Of a stretch of 64,000 nucleotides of DNA, positions 1 through 7,804 are shown in pieces. The notes beneath the pieces are model-generated. The model was not told the origin of the DNA. It saw only the letters and a program-made list of their open reading frames with translations, and searched no databases. Each line of letters opens with the position of its first letter. The stretch's first letter is position 1. The DNA is from Pseudomonas sp. SCA2728.1_7 (GTDB lineage: Bacteria > Pseudomonadota > Gammaproteobacteria > Pseudomonadales > Pseudomonadaceae): NCBI RefSeq assembly GCF_018138145.1, contig NZ_CP073104.1:2728001-2792000 (forward strand), written 5' to 3'. The translations under genes were made by a program, and so were the position numbers.

Positions 1-1
1 A

Positions 2-808
2 CGCGCCGAGATGATCTGGCAGTTCCGCGACCTCTGTGACATTCACCACGCTCGCCCGGTGTTCTACCAAGTGCGCGCGGAGAACCTGCCGTACTACATG
101 GACATCGGCCTGACCGCGATCAAACTCGGCGAAGAAGCCCGGGTCGATCTGCTGCGCTTTGACCTGGAAGCCAAGGGCAAAGAGATGAAGGACCTGCGTT
201 ACACCTGGAACCGTGGCACCCGCGATGGCTTGTCGCTGGAGATCCATGAGCCCGGCCAGGCGCCGATGGATGAGCTGAAAGTGATTTCCGACGCGTGGCT
301 GACTGGCAAGAACGTGCGTGAGAAAGGCTTCTCCCTCGGCCGCTTCAGCGACGATTACCTGAAGCATTTCCGCATCGCGGTGATTCGCTTCGAAGGTCGC
401 CCGGTGGCGTTCGCCAACCTGCTCGAAACTTATAGCCATGACCTGGCCAGTCTCGACCTGATGCGCGCGCACCCGGATGCGCCGAAGCTGACCATGGAAT
501 TCATGATGGTCGGCCTGATTCAACACTATAAGAGTCACGGATATGCGCGCTTCAGCCTGGGCATGGTGCCGTTGTCGGGGTTGCAACCCCGCCGTGGTGC
601 ACCGCTGACCCAGCGTCTGGGCTCGATGGTTTTCCGCCGTGGTGAGCAGCTGTACAACTTCCAAGGCTTGCGCCGCTTCAAAGACAAGTTCCAGCCTGAC
701 TGGGAACCCCGTTATATGGCCGTGCCCGCCGGACTCGATCCGTTGGTGGCGCTGGCCGACACTGCTGCCCTGATCGCGGGCGGCTTGACTGGATTGGTGA
801 AACGCTGA
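2..808 (+). CDS. mprF: MprF-type aminoacyl-phosphatidylglycerol synthase, C-terminal part (gene starts upstream)
   Basis: The reading frame is open from the first bases, so this is the 3' end of a longer gene; about 268 residues are visible. They match the cytoplasmic catalytic domain of MprF (DUF2156, a GNAT-like fold), which transfers an amino acid from aminoacyl-tRNA to phosphatidylglycerol; in P. aeruginosa the homologue PA0920 makes alanyl-PG. Recognisable stretches are the FANLLE region and the SLGMVPLSGL segment near the C-terminus. The stop codon overlaps the ATG of the next gene (TGATG), implying translational coupling with the AcvB/VirJ-like protein. The membrane flippase part lies outside the window. 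Confidence 0.9.
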   Translation, partial: RAEMIWQFRDLCDIHHARPVFYQVRAENLPYYMDIGLTAIKLGEEARVDLLRFDLEAKGKEMKDLRYTWNRGTRDGLSLEIHEPGQAPMDELKVISDAWLTGKNVREKGFSLGRFSDDYLKHFRIAVIRFEGRPVAFANLLETYSHDLASLDLMRAHPDAPKLTMEFMMVGLIQHYKSHGYARFSLGMVPLSGLQPRRGAPLTQRLGSMVFRRGEQLYNFQGLRRFKDKFQPDWEPRYMAVPAGLDPLVALADTAALIAGGLTGLVKR

Positions 809-2103
809 TGATTCAACGCTCCCTGAAGTACATCCTGGCCGCACTGATCGTGCTGGCCGTGATTGCCGGCGGCGGTTTCTGGTACCTCAAACGTCCGGCA
901 CCGGAACCGACCGTAGAACAGCTGACCCCGACCGATGGCGCCGCCATGACACGAGTCATCCCGGGTACCAAGCCCAAGGCGCAGGTGCTGGTAGCAGTCA
1001 ACGACGACCAGAAACTCTCTGAAAAACAACTGACCACCCTGAGCCGCAGCGCTTCGGCGCAGATTGTTCAGGTGATTCTGCCCAAGGACTGCCTGCTGCA
1101 AAGCCGCGCCCTGCAATCGGGTCTGCGTGAACTGAATGGCCCCGCCACCCTGGTCAGCGGTATCGGCCCGGGCGCTGTGCTGGCCTGGCGCTGGTTGTCG
1201 GAACAGAAAGACGACAAGGCCCAGGCCATTTCCGTCGACCTCGCTCTGGAAAAAGGTGGCTGCACCCACCTGCTGCCAAAATCCGCCGCCCACGGCCACT
1301 GGCTGGCAGCGTGGAACGACAACCCGGACGACGCCAGCGCAGGTTTCGTGCGCGATCAACCGAACGCCGAAACCAGCATCAGCGACTACGACATCAACCT
1401 GCCGCAAGTGCTGAACAACGAGCTGCGCAAAATCCTCGTCGGCGGCGACAAGGCCAACGGCGGTCTGGCGATCCCGGTGGTTGAAGTGCCGGCCGGCCAA
1501 GCCAAAGACACCGTGACCTTGTTCCTCTCCGGTGACGGCGGCTGGCGCGACCTCGACCGCGACGTGGCCGGTGAAATGGCCAAGATCGGTTACCCGGTGG
1601 TCGGCATCGACACCCTGCGCTACTACTGGCAGCACAAGAGTCCGGAACAAAGCGCACTGGACCTGACCGAACTGATGCAGCACTACCGGCAGAAATGGGG
1701 CACCAAACGCTTCATCCTCACCGGCTACTCGTTCGGTGCTGACGTTCTGCCAGCGATCTACAACCGCTTGCCGGACACCGAGCAGCAACGCGTCGACGCG
1801 ATCATCCTGCTGGCCTTCGCCCGCACCGGCAGCTTCGAAATCGAAGTCGAAGGCTGGCTGGGTAACGCCGGCAAAGAAGCCGCCACCGGCCCGGAAATGG
1901 CCAAGCTGCCACCGGCCAAGGTCGTGTGCATCTATGGTGAAGAAGAGACGGATGAGAGTGGCTGCACGGACAAAACCGCAGTCGGTGAAGCGGTGAAACT
2001 GCCTGGCGGCCACCACTTCGACGAGAACTACCCGGCGCTGGCCAAGCGTTTGGTGGATTTGATCGAGAAGCGCCAGAGCAAGGACTCGGTCGCCGAAGAG
2101 TGA
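808..2103 (+). CDS. AcvB/VirJ family serine hydrolase (probable aminoacyl-PG hydrolase)
   Basis: 431 residues. An N-terminal hydrophobic segment (about residues 9-27) is followed by a periplasmic alpha/beta hydrolase. Visible motifs are LSGDGGWRDLD, the nucleophile elbow GYSFGAD with Ser near residue 308, and a late His in PGGHHFDENY. Homologues are annotated as VirJ virulence proteins. PA0919 in P. aeruginosa and AcvB in Agrobacterium hydrolyse aminoacylated phosphatidylglycerol made by their MprF partner. The 1-nt overlap with mprF makes the same substrate very likely here, so the two genes would set the level of lipid aminoacylation. A strong intrinsic terminator follows directly. Confidence 0.9.
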   Translation: MIQRSLKYILAALIVLAVIAGGGFWYLKRPAPEPTVEQLTPTDGAAMTRVIPGTKPKAQVLVAVNDDQKLSEKQLTTLSRSASAQIVQVILPKDCLLQSRALQSGLRELNGPATLVSGIGPGAVLAWRWLSEQKDDKAQAISVDLALEKGGCTHLLPKSAAHGHWLAAWNDNPDDASAGFVRDQPNAETSISDYDINLPQVLNNELRKILVGGDKANGGLAIPVVEVPAGQAKDTVTLFLSGDGGWRDLDRDVAGEMAKIGYPVVGIDTLRYYWQHKSPEQSALDLTELMQHYRQKWGTKRFILTGYSFGADVLPAIYNRLPDTEQQRVDAIILLAFARTGSFEIEVEGWLGNAGKEAATGPEMAKLPPAKVVCIYGEEETDESGCTDKTAVGEAVKLPGGHHFDENYPALAKRLVDLIEKRQSKDSVAEE

Positions 2104-2120
2104 TCTGAGCCGCCCCCACA

Positions 2121-2156
2121 AAAAGCCCCCGCAACTTCGCAGTTGCGGGGGCTTTT
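2121..2156 (+). terminator. Intrinsic terminator of the mprF-acvB operon
   Basis: A GC-rich stem (AAAAGCCCCCGCAACT paired with its complement around a TCGC loop) is followed by a T-run, 17 nt after the stop codon. The A/T runs on both sides could let it act in both directions, although the minus-strand gene beyond the REP pair ends 150 bp away. Confidence 0.9.
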
Positions 2157-2184
2157 TAAATCTCGGACGATGAACCCGTTCCCC

Positions 2185-2272
2185 TGTAGGAGTGAGCCTG
2201 CTCGCGATAGCGGAGTGTCAGCCACCTAGTTGCCACTGACACACCGCTATCGCGAGCAGGCTCGCTCCCACA
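2185..2272. repeat. REPIN (inverted pair of Pseudomonas REP sequences), copy 1
   Basis: The left arm begins TGTAGGAGTGAGCCTGCT and runs through CGCGATAGCG. The right arm is its near-complement ending in GCTCGCTCCCACA. The arms are 25-30 nt and separated by a short variable spacer. This is the REP doublet format common in P. fluorescens-group genomes, mobilised in trans by RAYT transposases. No RAYT gene is in the window. It lies between two convergent transcription units. Confidence 0.85.
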
Positions 2273-2301
2273 GGGGTATTGGGCTGGATTCAGACAGCCC
2301 G

Positions 2302-2985
2302 TCAATCCCGCTGGCCAATCTGAACATCTATCCATGTGACATCATCGTCGCCAACGCTAATGTCGCTATCCGGCGCCGCCAACAAACTGCTTTGCTGGGC
2401 TTGCGTCAAGTCAGCCCAAAAGCCATCCGTGACAAATACCAAGCGTTCAACAGTGTCCAGAGCACAACAAACAAATTCAGGGTTCGGGACCCGATTGATC
2501 TTCAAGCATCGCGTTACTGAATTTCGAGCTGGATCTTGCGCCAACTCACAGTGCGAACGGTCGCGCCGCCAATTGGCCTTGCAGTGAGGTGGCGTAATCC
2601 ACTCGATGGCTCCCGCCGGCGTCACAATCCCGCATGAACAGTCACCTTCATATGCAACGGTGAGTCGGCCATGAGCGACCAAGCCAATCAGGTAACAGAT
2701 GGCTCCCGTCTGATCAGCAGGCAACGACGCATGAAAATCCGCCAGTATTGAATCCAATAGGCTCTCAACAGCTGCGGGCTCTGCAGGATAGCTCCCCTGC
2801 TCCATCTGTGTGGAATGAGCCGCCAACATGCCGCTTACAAAGCTTTCAGCCAGCTGTCCACTGCCGCGCCTGGAAGTGCCATCCGCGACAACAAAAAACC
2901 CACCGTCACCCTCACAGGTCGCTCCGGCATAGTCATTGTTTGCCCTGCCGGCTTGCCCAGTGATTGATCGGGAGAGGTATCTCAT
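2302..2985 (-). CDS. PP2C-family serine/threonine protein phosphatase
   Basis: 227 residues, compact and without membrane segments. PP2C motifs appear in order: GRANNDYAG (Asp18), VVADGTS (Asp35-Gly36), a GD turn in the middle, VTDGFW (Asp187) and GDDDVTWID (Asp215). The metal-binding Asp residues of the family are therefore all present and the enzyme should be active. It would remove phosphate from Ser/Thr of an unknown target; no kinase gene is adjacent. The ATG overlaps the stop of the upstream nucleotidyltransferase gene (ATGA), so the two are co-translated. The region has lower GC than its surroundings, which suggests acquisition. Role inferred only from context: regulation of, or defence by, the nucleotidyltransferase module. 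Confidence 0.8.
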   Translation of the reverse strand: MRYLSRSITGQAGRANNDYAGATCEGDGGFFVVADGTSRRGSGQLAESFVSGMLAAHSTQMEQGSYPAEPAAVESLLDSILADFHASLPADQTGAICYLIGLVAHGRLTVAYEGDCSCGIVTPAGAIEWITPPHCKANWRRDRSHCELAQDPARNSVTRCLKINRVPNPEFVCCALDTVERLVFVTDGFWADLTQAQQSSLLAAPDSDISVGDDDVTWIDVQIGQRD

Positions 2986-3680
2986 GCGCTGGCCAGCGCT
3001 TTCATACGCCTGTGAATAATCTGCCCTCTGCCCGGATTCGCCTGCACCGAGCCTGAACTTTCGATCACGTAGCCAACCCCATCGAGCGCCATCAGCTTGT
3101 GGACTCCCTCTGTGATGAACGCCTTGAGGTCCTTGTCAGCCTGGCGCACCTCCTCCAACAGCTCAGGCCGACCATCGATCAAGATGATCATATCCTCGAC
3201 ATCCTTGTGATAAGGATCGCCATTTCCCCGACCGGCGAAAGCTTCCAATTTTGTCGCGAGAAAATACGTGGGCTGGAATATCTGGATGACAGTGCCGCTC
3301 GGCAGGGTGAATTTATCCGCCCTCGCCAGCCCCTCGACGAACCAGCGGTTGGCATAGCCGAGCACTGCTGGGTCGGAAGGCATGACATCCACGACGACGT
3401 CATTGAAGCGAAAACGACAATTGACCTCGTCCTCACCGGTGATCTTGAACCCCTTGGCCGCCAGCCGTTCGGTGAGATGGTTCCAGGCGCTGATACCGGC
3501 CAACTCGATCACTAGATCAACGTCATCAGTGAAACGAATGTCGTCCAGCACGGCTGTATCTGTAACCAGCATGGCGGTTGTACAACCGCCAACAAAAGCA
3601 ACTTCGGCGAGAAACGCCTCGCCCAAGCCTTCAGCCACGAACTCAATGAGCTCGTAGTTGTGATCCGCGTTTGACGACAT
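2982..3680 (-). CDS. AbiEii-like nucleotidyltransferase
   Basis: 232 residues. The nucleotidyltransferase signature is clear: Gly31-Gly32 in VGGCTTAML, then the metal-binding DVD (Asp53, Asp55) in TDDVDLVIEL. Further on is the KLEAF..R....KDVEDM segment typical of AbiEii/MNT proteins. Family members transfer a nucleotide to RNA (for example tRNA 3' ends) or to proteins, and often act as toxins of type IV or type VII toxin-antitoxin pairs or in abortive infection. It lies 1 nt after the winged-helix gene and overlaps the PP2C gene by 4 nt, so the three form one tight operon. The substrate cannot be told from sequence. Confidence 0.8.
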   Translation of the reverse strand: MSSNADHNYELIEFVAEGLGEAFLAEVAFVGGCTTAMLVTDTAVLDDIRFTDDVDLVIELAGISAWNHLTERLAAKGFKITGEDEVNCRFRFNDVVVDVMPSDPAVLGYANRWFVEGLARADKFTLPSGTVIQIFQPTYFLATKLEAFAGRGNGDPYHKDVEDMIILIDGRPELLEEVRQADKDLKAFITEGVHKLMALDGVGYVIESSGSVQANPGRGQIIHRRMKALASA

Positions 3681-3681
3681 G

Positions 3682-4449
3682 TTATTTCAGCCCCATCCCT
3701 GCCTTCAGAATACCGATTGCCACACCACACTCACGCGGACCACCCAGACGGATTGCATCAGCGAGCGCTAGATAGTGGTAAAGAATCCGGTCTTTTTTCA
3801 CCGCTGCTGGCACTGTTTTGTAAAGCGGCTCGATCGCCTGGCCTCGCTCGGTTCCCTGCGCATCCGGCCAGACCGGAATCAAACCACCCGCACTCTTGAT
3901 ACTTTTGGACAGCGCAGGCGCTGCAAAACCTGTGGGTATGCCACGAACCATCGCGCCAGGCTTGACCGGGAAGAAGTACTTCAGCGCGTGCTCGGTAATT
4001 TTCAGCAGTTCCCGGCGGTGCACTTTGGCAAGCCCGGTGTCGTAATCATGAATGAGCAATCCAGATTCCCGGCACCGGGCGAGAGCATTTGAGACTTCGC
4101 TTTTGCTCAGTCCGAGAGAGGCAGACAGCGCACGCAGAGAGTAGCGATCGCTCCAACTTGTCAGCGGTGGATCAGATGCTGGTTCCGCCCATCCCTCCCA
4201 GCCTGGCCCATCAGCGAAAGGCGAATCGAATTCGCGGCGCTGGAAGACTGTGTCTTCCCCATCAGTGGAATAGGTAACCAATGGCTTCCCCACACCCTCC
4301 CCTGCGGTCATTCGGCTGACGACATAGGGCCTGAGCAGCTCTTCGACCCTGTCCGAATTTGATTCGGCCTCCATCTCCCCCAAGAGGTTCTCTTCCTGAG
4401 CGTGGAGACTGGCCATTTTGAACAAAAGTAAAATGTCTTGACTCTTCAT
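3682..4449 (-). CDS. Winged-helix (MarR-like) protein, first gene of the nucleotidyltransferase operon
   Basis: 255 residues. A winged-helix region is visible near residues 98-140 (YSLRALSASLGLSKSEVSNAL then a GLLIHDYDTG wing). The C-terminal half contains GAMVRGIPTGFAAP and a basic segment. Proteins of this type precede AbiEii-like nucleotidyltransferases in other genomes and are plausible antitoxins or autoregulators, comparable to AbiEi. The start is the ATG at 4449; a perfect 11-bp inverted repeat sits 15-48 nt upstream of it, the expected place for an autoregulatory operator. Function beyond DNA binding is unknown. Confidence 0.7.
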   Translation of the reverse strand: MKSQDILLLFKMASLHAQEENLLGEMEAESNSDRVEELLRPYVVSRMTAGEGVGKPLVTYSTDGEDTVFQRREFDSPFADGPGWEGWAEPASDPPLTSWSDRYSLRALSASLGLSKSEVSNALARCRESGLLIHDYDTGLAKVHRRELLKITEHALKYFFPVKPGAMVRGIPTGFAAPALSKSIKSAGGLIPVWPDAQGTERGQAIEPLYKTVPAAVKKDRILYHYLALADAIRLGGPRECGVAIGILKAGMGLK

Positions 4450-4463
4450 TTAGCTCAAAACCT

Positions 4464-4497
4464 CAAGTGTCCACATTCCATAAAACGTGGACACTTG
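4464..4497. promoter_or_regulatory. Perfect 11-bp inverted repeat upstream of the nucleotidyltransferase operon
   Basis: The arms CAAGTGTCCAC and GTGGACACTTG are separated by 12 A/T-rich bases. The site lies immediately upstream of the start codon at 4449. Its length, symmetry and position suit an operator for the winged-helix protein encoded by the first gene. The spacer gives 23 nt between arm centres, about two helical turns, as expected for a dimer of dimers or two adjacent half-sites. Confidence 0.65.
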
Positions 4498-4499
4498 TC

Positions 4500-4850
4500 T
4501 CACTGACGAGGTCGGGTCGTCAAGCCCTTGGGTCGATCACTAATCGCTGCATACCTTGCCCGCATATCTTCATGGCTGATTGCTTGGGCCAGATCAAAGA
4601 TGAGCAATCGTTCACTGGCCTTCTTTTCGAGCCGAAGATCCTTCGGTTCATCCTGTGCTTCTTGTTGCGCTGATGCTGTCATACGTACCTGAATGCTTTG
4701 CACACGTCGGTTCGTGTCAGACGTTTAGTATCGTTTACTTCCAGTCTCGCAATATCAGATGACGCCCACGGACCTTGTAGGCAAACTCCGAAACTCGTGT
4801 TCGGGCGCTTTGTCGCTCTATTGCGCTGTTTTTTGACGGGATACTCTCCG
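4500..4850. other. Gap without a confident gene
   Basis: About 350 bases between the operator and the structured leader. A GTG-started frame of 67 codons exists on the minus strand (4500-4703), but it has no recognisable motif and no clear ribosome binding site. The stretch probably holds the promoter of the DUF3077 gene and possibly remnants of the island boundary. No RNA gene or insertion sequence is visible. Confidence 0.4.
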
Positions 4851-4853
4851 GAC

Positions 4854-5082
4854 GTCGCTGACCCATTCAGCGATCGGGTGTGGTAACCCGGTTAGGCAGA
4901 GTGCAACAGTGCCTCCATCGCGACATCAGCCGTTCTTTTACGCCTGTAATTCACTGTCATGGCAGCTGTACGTGGGAGGCCTTCGGGTCTGCCGGTTTCT
5001 TTGCTCTCCCGGTTTACCACCCTGCGTACAGCTGCCACCCATTCGTGTGGTAACGAATGAGGCAGCTCCTCGTTTTAGGGAG
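4854..5082 (+). promoter_or_regulatory. Structured 5' leader of the DUF3077 gene (candidate cis-regulatory RNA)
   Basis: At least six helices can be drawn: (1) 4855-4861 with 4867-4873; (2) 4875-4879 CGGGT with 4886-4890 ACCCG around loop GTGGTA; (3) 4894-4898 with 4910-4914; (4) a long stem 4960-4976 with 5021-5037 (TGGCAGCTGTACG perfect, then GU and GC pairs) enclosing a UUCG-capped hairpin 4977-4990 and a CCGG pair; (5) 5040-5046 CATTCGT with 5053-5059 around the same GTGGTA loop; (6) CTCC 5066-5069 against the Shine-Dalgarno AGGGAG 5077-5082. The paired GTGGTA hairpins with unrelated stems argue for selected RNA structure. I cannot assign it to a named family. Confidence 0.65.
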
Positions 5083-5089
5083 TAAAACA

Positions 5090-5416
5090 ATGAGCAAAGA
5101 AAGTCCGTCAACGCCTTCAGACCTTACAACCATCGGCTTCACCCCTTTCCTCTACAACGCGGATCAAGCGTTCTTCAATGTCCGCGCCGGCATCCCGATT
5201 CTCGATGCCTTGTCCCAATCCTCCGACCTGCTATCCCTCGCCAAATCGTTCGCCGAGGATGCTGCCTTCATCAGAGACACCGACCGCCATGCCTGGGCTG
5301 CGCATTACCTGACGGTGATGGGCAAAGCTTTGATTGATGATGTGATTCAGGCGTTGATGCCGCGACCCGCTCGCACAAAGACCGAATCCGAAGAAGAATT
5401 GCCTGAAAGCCACTAA
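5090..5416 (+). CDS. DUF3077 family protein
   Basis: 108 residues from the ATG at 5090, which follows AGGGAG at the right spacing; an in-frame ATG at 5057 lies within the leader hairpin and is unlikely. The core (residues about 17-80: FFNVRAGIPILDALSQSSDLL, then AWAAHYLTVMGKALIDDV) matches DUF3077, a small family largely confined to Pseudomonas and often present in several copies per genome. The function is unknown. The unusually structured leader suggests post-transcriptional control. Confidence 0.75.
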   Translation: MSKESPSTPSDLTTIGFTPFLYNADQAFFNVRAGIPILDALSQSSDLLSLAKSFAEDAAFIRDTDRHAWAAHYLTVMGKALIDDVIQALMPRPARTKTESEEELPESH

Positions 5417-5430
5417 CACCACAGAACCCT

Positions 5431-5520
5431 TGTGGGAGCGAGCTTGCTCGCGAATGCGGTGGGTCAGCCGAAGAATGCTTCTCCTGTCACTCAGCCTTCG
5501 CGAGCAAGCTCGCTCCCACA
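5431..5520. repeat. REPIN copy 2
   Basis: An inverted pair of the variant TGTGGGAGCGAGCTTGCTCG..., with the right arm ending CAAGCTCGCTCCCACA. It differs from copy 1 in the stem (GTGGGAGCGAGCTTG rather than GTAGGAGTGAGCCTG) with complementary changes in both arms, as expected if the hairpin is what is conserved. Confidence 0.85.
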
Positions 5521-5560
5521 GGGGGATTTGCGTGGGTTTGAGGTTTATGTGCAGGCACAA

Positions 5561-5597
5561 AAAAGCCCCCGACAGCCTTGAAGCTGACGGGGGCTTT
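5561..5597. terminator. Bidirectional terminator between the DUF3077 gene and kup
   Basis: AAAAGCCCCCG and CGGGGGCTTTT arms with an inner CAGC/GCTG extension. Runs of A and T on the two sides let it terminate both the DUF3077 transcript and the convergent kup transcript, whose stop codon is 17 nt away. Confidence 0.85.
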
Positions 5598-5613
5598 TGA
5601 GTTGCGGCGGGGC

Positions 5614-7515
5614 TTACATTTCTACCTGCGTGCCGAGCTCAATCACCCGGTTCAGCGGCAGATTGAAGAAGCGCAAATTGCCATTGGCATTCTTCAACAT
5701 GAACGCAAACAACGCCTCACGCCAACGCGCCATGCCTTCCAGCTTCGAAGCAATCACCGTTTCACGGCTGAGGAAGTAGGTCGTGCGCATCGGGCTGAAG
5801 TCCAGATCATCCAGATGACACAGCTTCAGCGCCTGCGGCACGTCCGGTTCATCGGTGAAGCCGAAGTGCAGGATCACCCGGAAGAAGCCTTCTCCGTGCG
5901 CTTCGACTTCAAAGCGCCGCGATGGCGGTACGCGCGGGATGTCTTCGTAGACCACCGTCAGCAGCACCACCTGCTCATGCAACACCTGGTTATGCAGCAG
6001 GTTGTGCAACAACGCATGCGGTACGGCGTCGGAGCGCGCGGTGAGGAACACGGCGGTGCCCTGCACACGATGCGGCGGTTGCACGCGAATGCTGCTGATA
6101 AAGATCGGCAGCGGCAGCGCTCCTTCGTCGAGGCGATCGACGAGCAATTGCTTGCCGCGCTTCCAGGTGGTCATCAGCACGAACAGCGCGATACCGGCGA
6201 TCACCGGGAAGGCACCGCCCTGCACGATCTTCGGCACGTTGGCGGCGAAGTACAGGCCGTCCACCAGCAGGAAGCCGATCAGCACCGGCACCGCGAGGAT
6301 CGGCGGCCATTTCCACAGCAGCAGCATCACTGCCGACACCAGAATGGTGGTCATCAGCATGGTGCCGGTCACCGCCACACCGTAGGCCGAGGCCAGTGCG
6401 CCGGAGGATTCGAAACCGAGCACCAGCAAGACAACACCGACCATCAGTGCCCAGTTCACCGCGCCAATATAGATCTGGCCCTGCTCGTCGCTGGAGGTGT
6501 GCTGGATGTACATGCGCGGGATGTATCCGAGCTGAATCGCCTGACGGGTCAGGGAGAATGCACCGGAAATCACCGCTTGCGAGGCGATCACCGTGGCCAG
6601 GGTCGACAGACCGACCAGCGGAATCAGCGCCCAGCTCGGCGCCAGCAGATAGAACGGGTTACGCGCTGCTTCCGGGTTTTCCAGCAGCAAGGCGCCCTGA
6701 CCGAAGTAGTTGAGCACCAGCGCCGGCAACACCAGGATGAACCAGGCGCGGGCAATCGGCTTACGACCGAAATGGCCCATGTCGGCGTACAGCGCTTCGG
6801 CACCGGTCAGCGCCAGCACCACGGCGCCGAGGATCGCCACGCCCATGCCCGGATGAACGACGAAGAAATTCACCGCCCATATCGGGTTCATCGCATGCAG
6901 CACTTCTGGCGCGTGGCTGATGCCATACACACCGAGGGCGCCGAGGACGAGGAACCAGGTGACCATGATTGGCCCGAACAAAATGCCAATCCGCGCCGTA
7001 CCGTGTTTCTGAATCAGAAACAGCGCCACCAGCACCACCAGCGACAGCGGCACCACCCAATGGTCGATACCATCGAATGCCAGTCCCAGACCTTCAATCG
7101 CCGACAGTACGGAAATCGCCGGGGTGATCATGCTGTCGCCATAAAACAGCGCCGCGCCGATCAGTCCGCAAACCACCAGCAACGAGCGCAATTTCTTGCG
7201 ATGCCCTGCCGCACGACGCGCCAGCGCGGTGAGCGCCATGATGCCGCCCTCGCCCTGGTTGTCGGCGCGTAGCACGAACATCATGTATTTGATCGACACG
7301 ACCCAGATCAGCGACCAGAAGATCAACGACAGAATACCCAGCACGCCATCGTGATTGACCGATACGCCGTAAGCGCCGGAAAACACTTCTTTGAGGGTGT
7401 ACAACGGGCTCGTGCCGATGTCGCCGTAAACTACCCCGACCGCCGCGACCAGCATGCTCAGCGGCTTGGAGGCCGAACCCTCGGCGCCTGCCGCATGACT
7501 ACTTGCCTGACCCAT
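5614..7515 (-). CDS. kup: Low-affinity potassium transporter Kup
   Basis: 633 residues, the usual length of KUP/HAK/KT transporters, which bring K+ in with protons across the inner membrane. The N-terminal signature [18 protein letters not shown] is intact (residues about 27-44) and around 12 hydrophobic segments follow up to about residue 450. The remaining C-terminal domain is cytoplasmic. Monocistronic, and divergent from rimO across 289 bp that must contain both promoters; no clear operator was seen there. Confidence 0.95.
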   Translation of the reverse strand: MGQASSHAAGAEGSASKPLSMLVAAVGVVYGDIGTSPLYTLKEVFSGAYGVSVNHDGVLGILSLIFWSLIWVVSIKYMMFVLRADNQGEGGIMALTALARRAAGHRKKLRSLLVVCGLIGAALFYGDSMITPAISVLSAIEGLGLAFDGIDHWVVPLSLVVLVALFLIQKHGTARIGILFGPIMVTWFLVLGALGVYGISHAPEVLHAMNPIWAVNFFVVHPGMGVAILGAVVLALTGAEALYADMGHFGRKPIARAWFILVLPALVLNYFGQGALLLENPEAARNPFYLLAPSWALIPLVGLSTLATVIASQAVISGAFSLTRQAIQLGYIPRMYIQHTSSDEQGQIYIGAVNWALMVGVVLLVLGFESSGALASAYGVAVTGTMLMTTILVSAVMLLLWKWPPILAVPVLIGFLLVDGLYFAANVPKIVQGGAFPVIAGIALFVLMTTWKRGKQLLVDRLDEGALPLPIFISSIRVQPPHRVQGTAVFLTARSDAVPHALLHNLLHNQVLHEQVVLLTVVYEDIPRVPPSRRFEVEAHGEGFFRVILHFGFTDEPDVPQALKLCHLDDLDFSPMRTTYFLSRETVIASKLEGMARWREALFAFMLKNANGNLRFFNLPLNRVIELGTQVEM

Positions 7516-7804
7516 CCAACACTCCTACTTCTCAGAACCGGCTTCTTGAATGAAGCACTATGCTTTGTGGTGCAGCATGCGCTGTTTTACCTGTTGTTAC
7601 AGACGTTTTGTTGACTGTAAAAAATTGGTAAAGCTCAACGGCGCGAAGCATAGCGCAGCACTCGTCGTATTTCCCTGCATAAAGCTGGTCAAGTGCGTTG
7701 CCCGCCGCTAGAATTGCGCACTTTTTGATCAGAGGCGCGCCCTAAGCGCCCATCCGTCGGCTTTCGCATCAAGAAAGCGATGTCACAAAATACCGAGGTT
7801 AGAC

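Noticed and set aside
712..2121. Long 469-codon frame on the minus strand
   Set aside because: It lies antisense to the well-supported AcvB/VirJ gene and has the His/Val/Gln-rich composition of a GC-rich shadow frame.
4500..4703. 67-codon GTG-started frame upstream of the nucleotidyltransferase operon
   Set aside because: No motif, no ribosome binding site, and the operator-like inverted repeat separates it from the operon. It could be real but cannot be supported.
4854..5082. Leader hairpins considered as a simple terminator
   Set aside because: None of the stems is followed by a U-run, and the start codon and Shine-Dalgarno follow directly.
5578..7272. 564-codon plus-strand frame opposite kup
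   Set aside because: Very rich in Arg, His and Gln with no domain; it mirrors kup codons. Kup itself has family motifs throughout.
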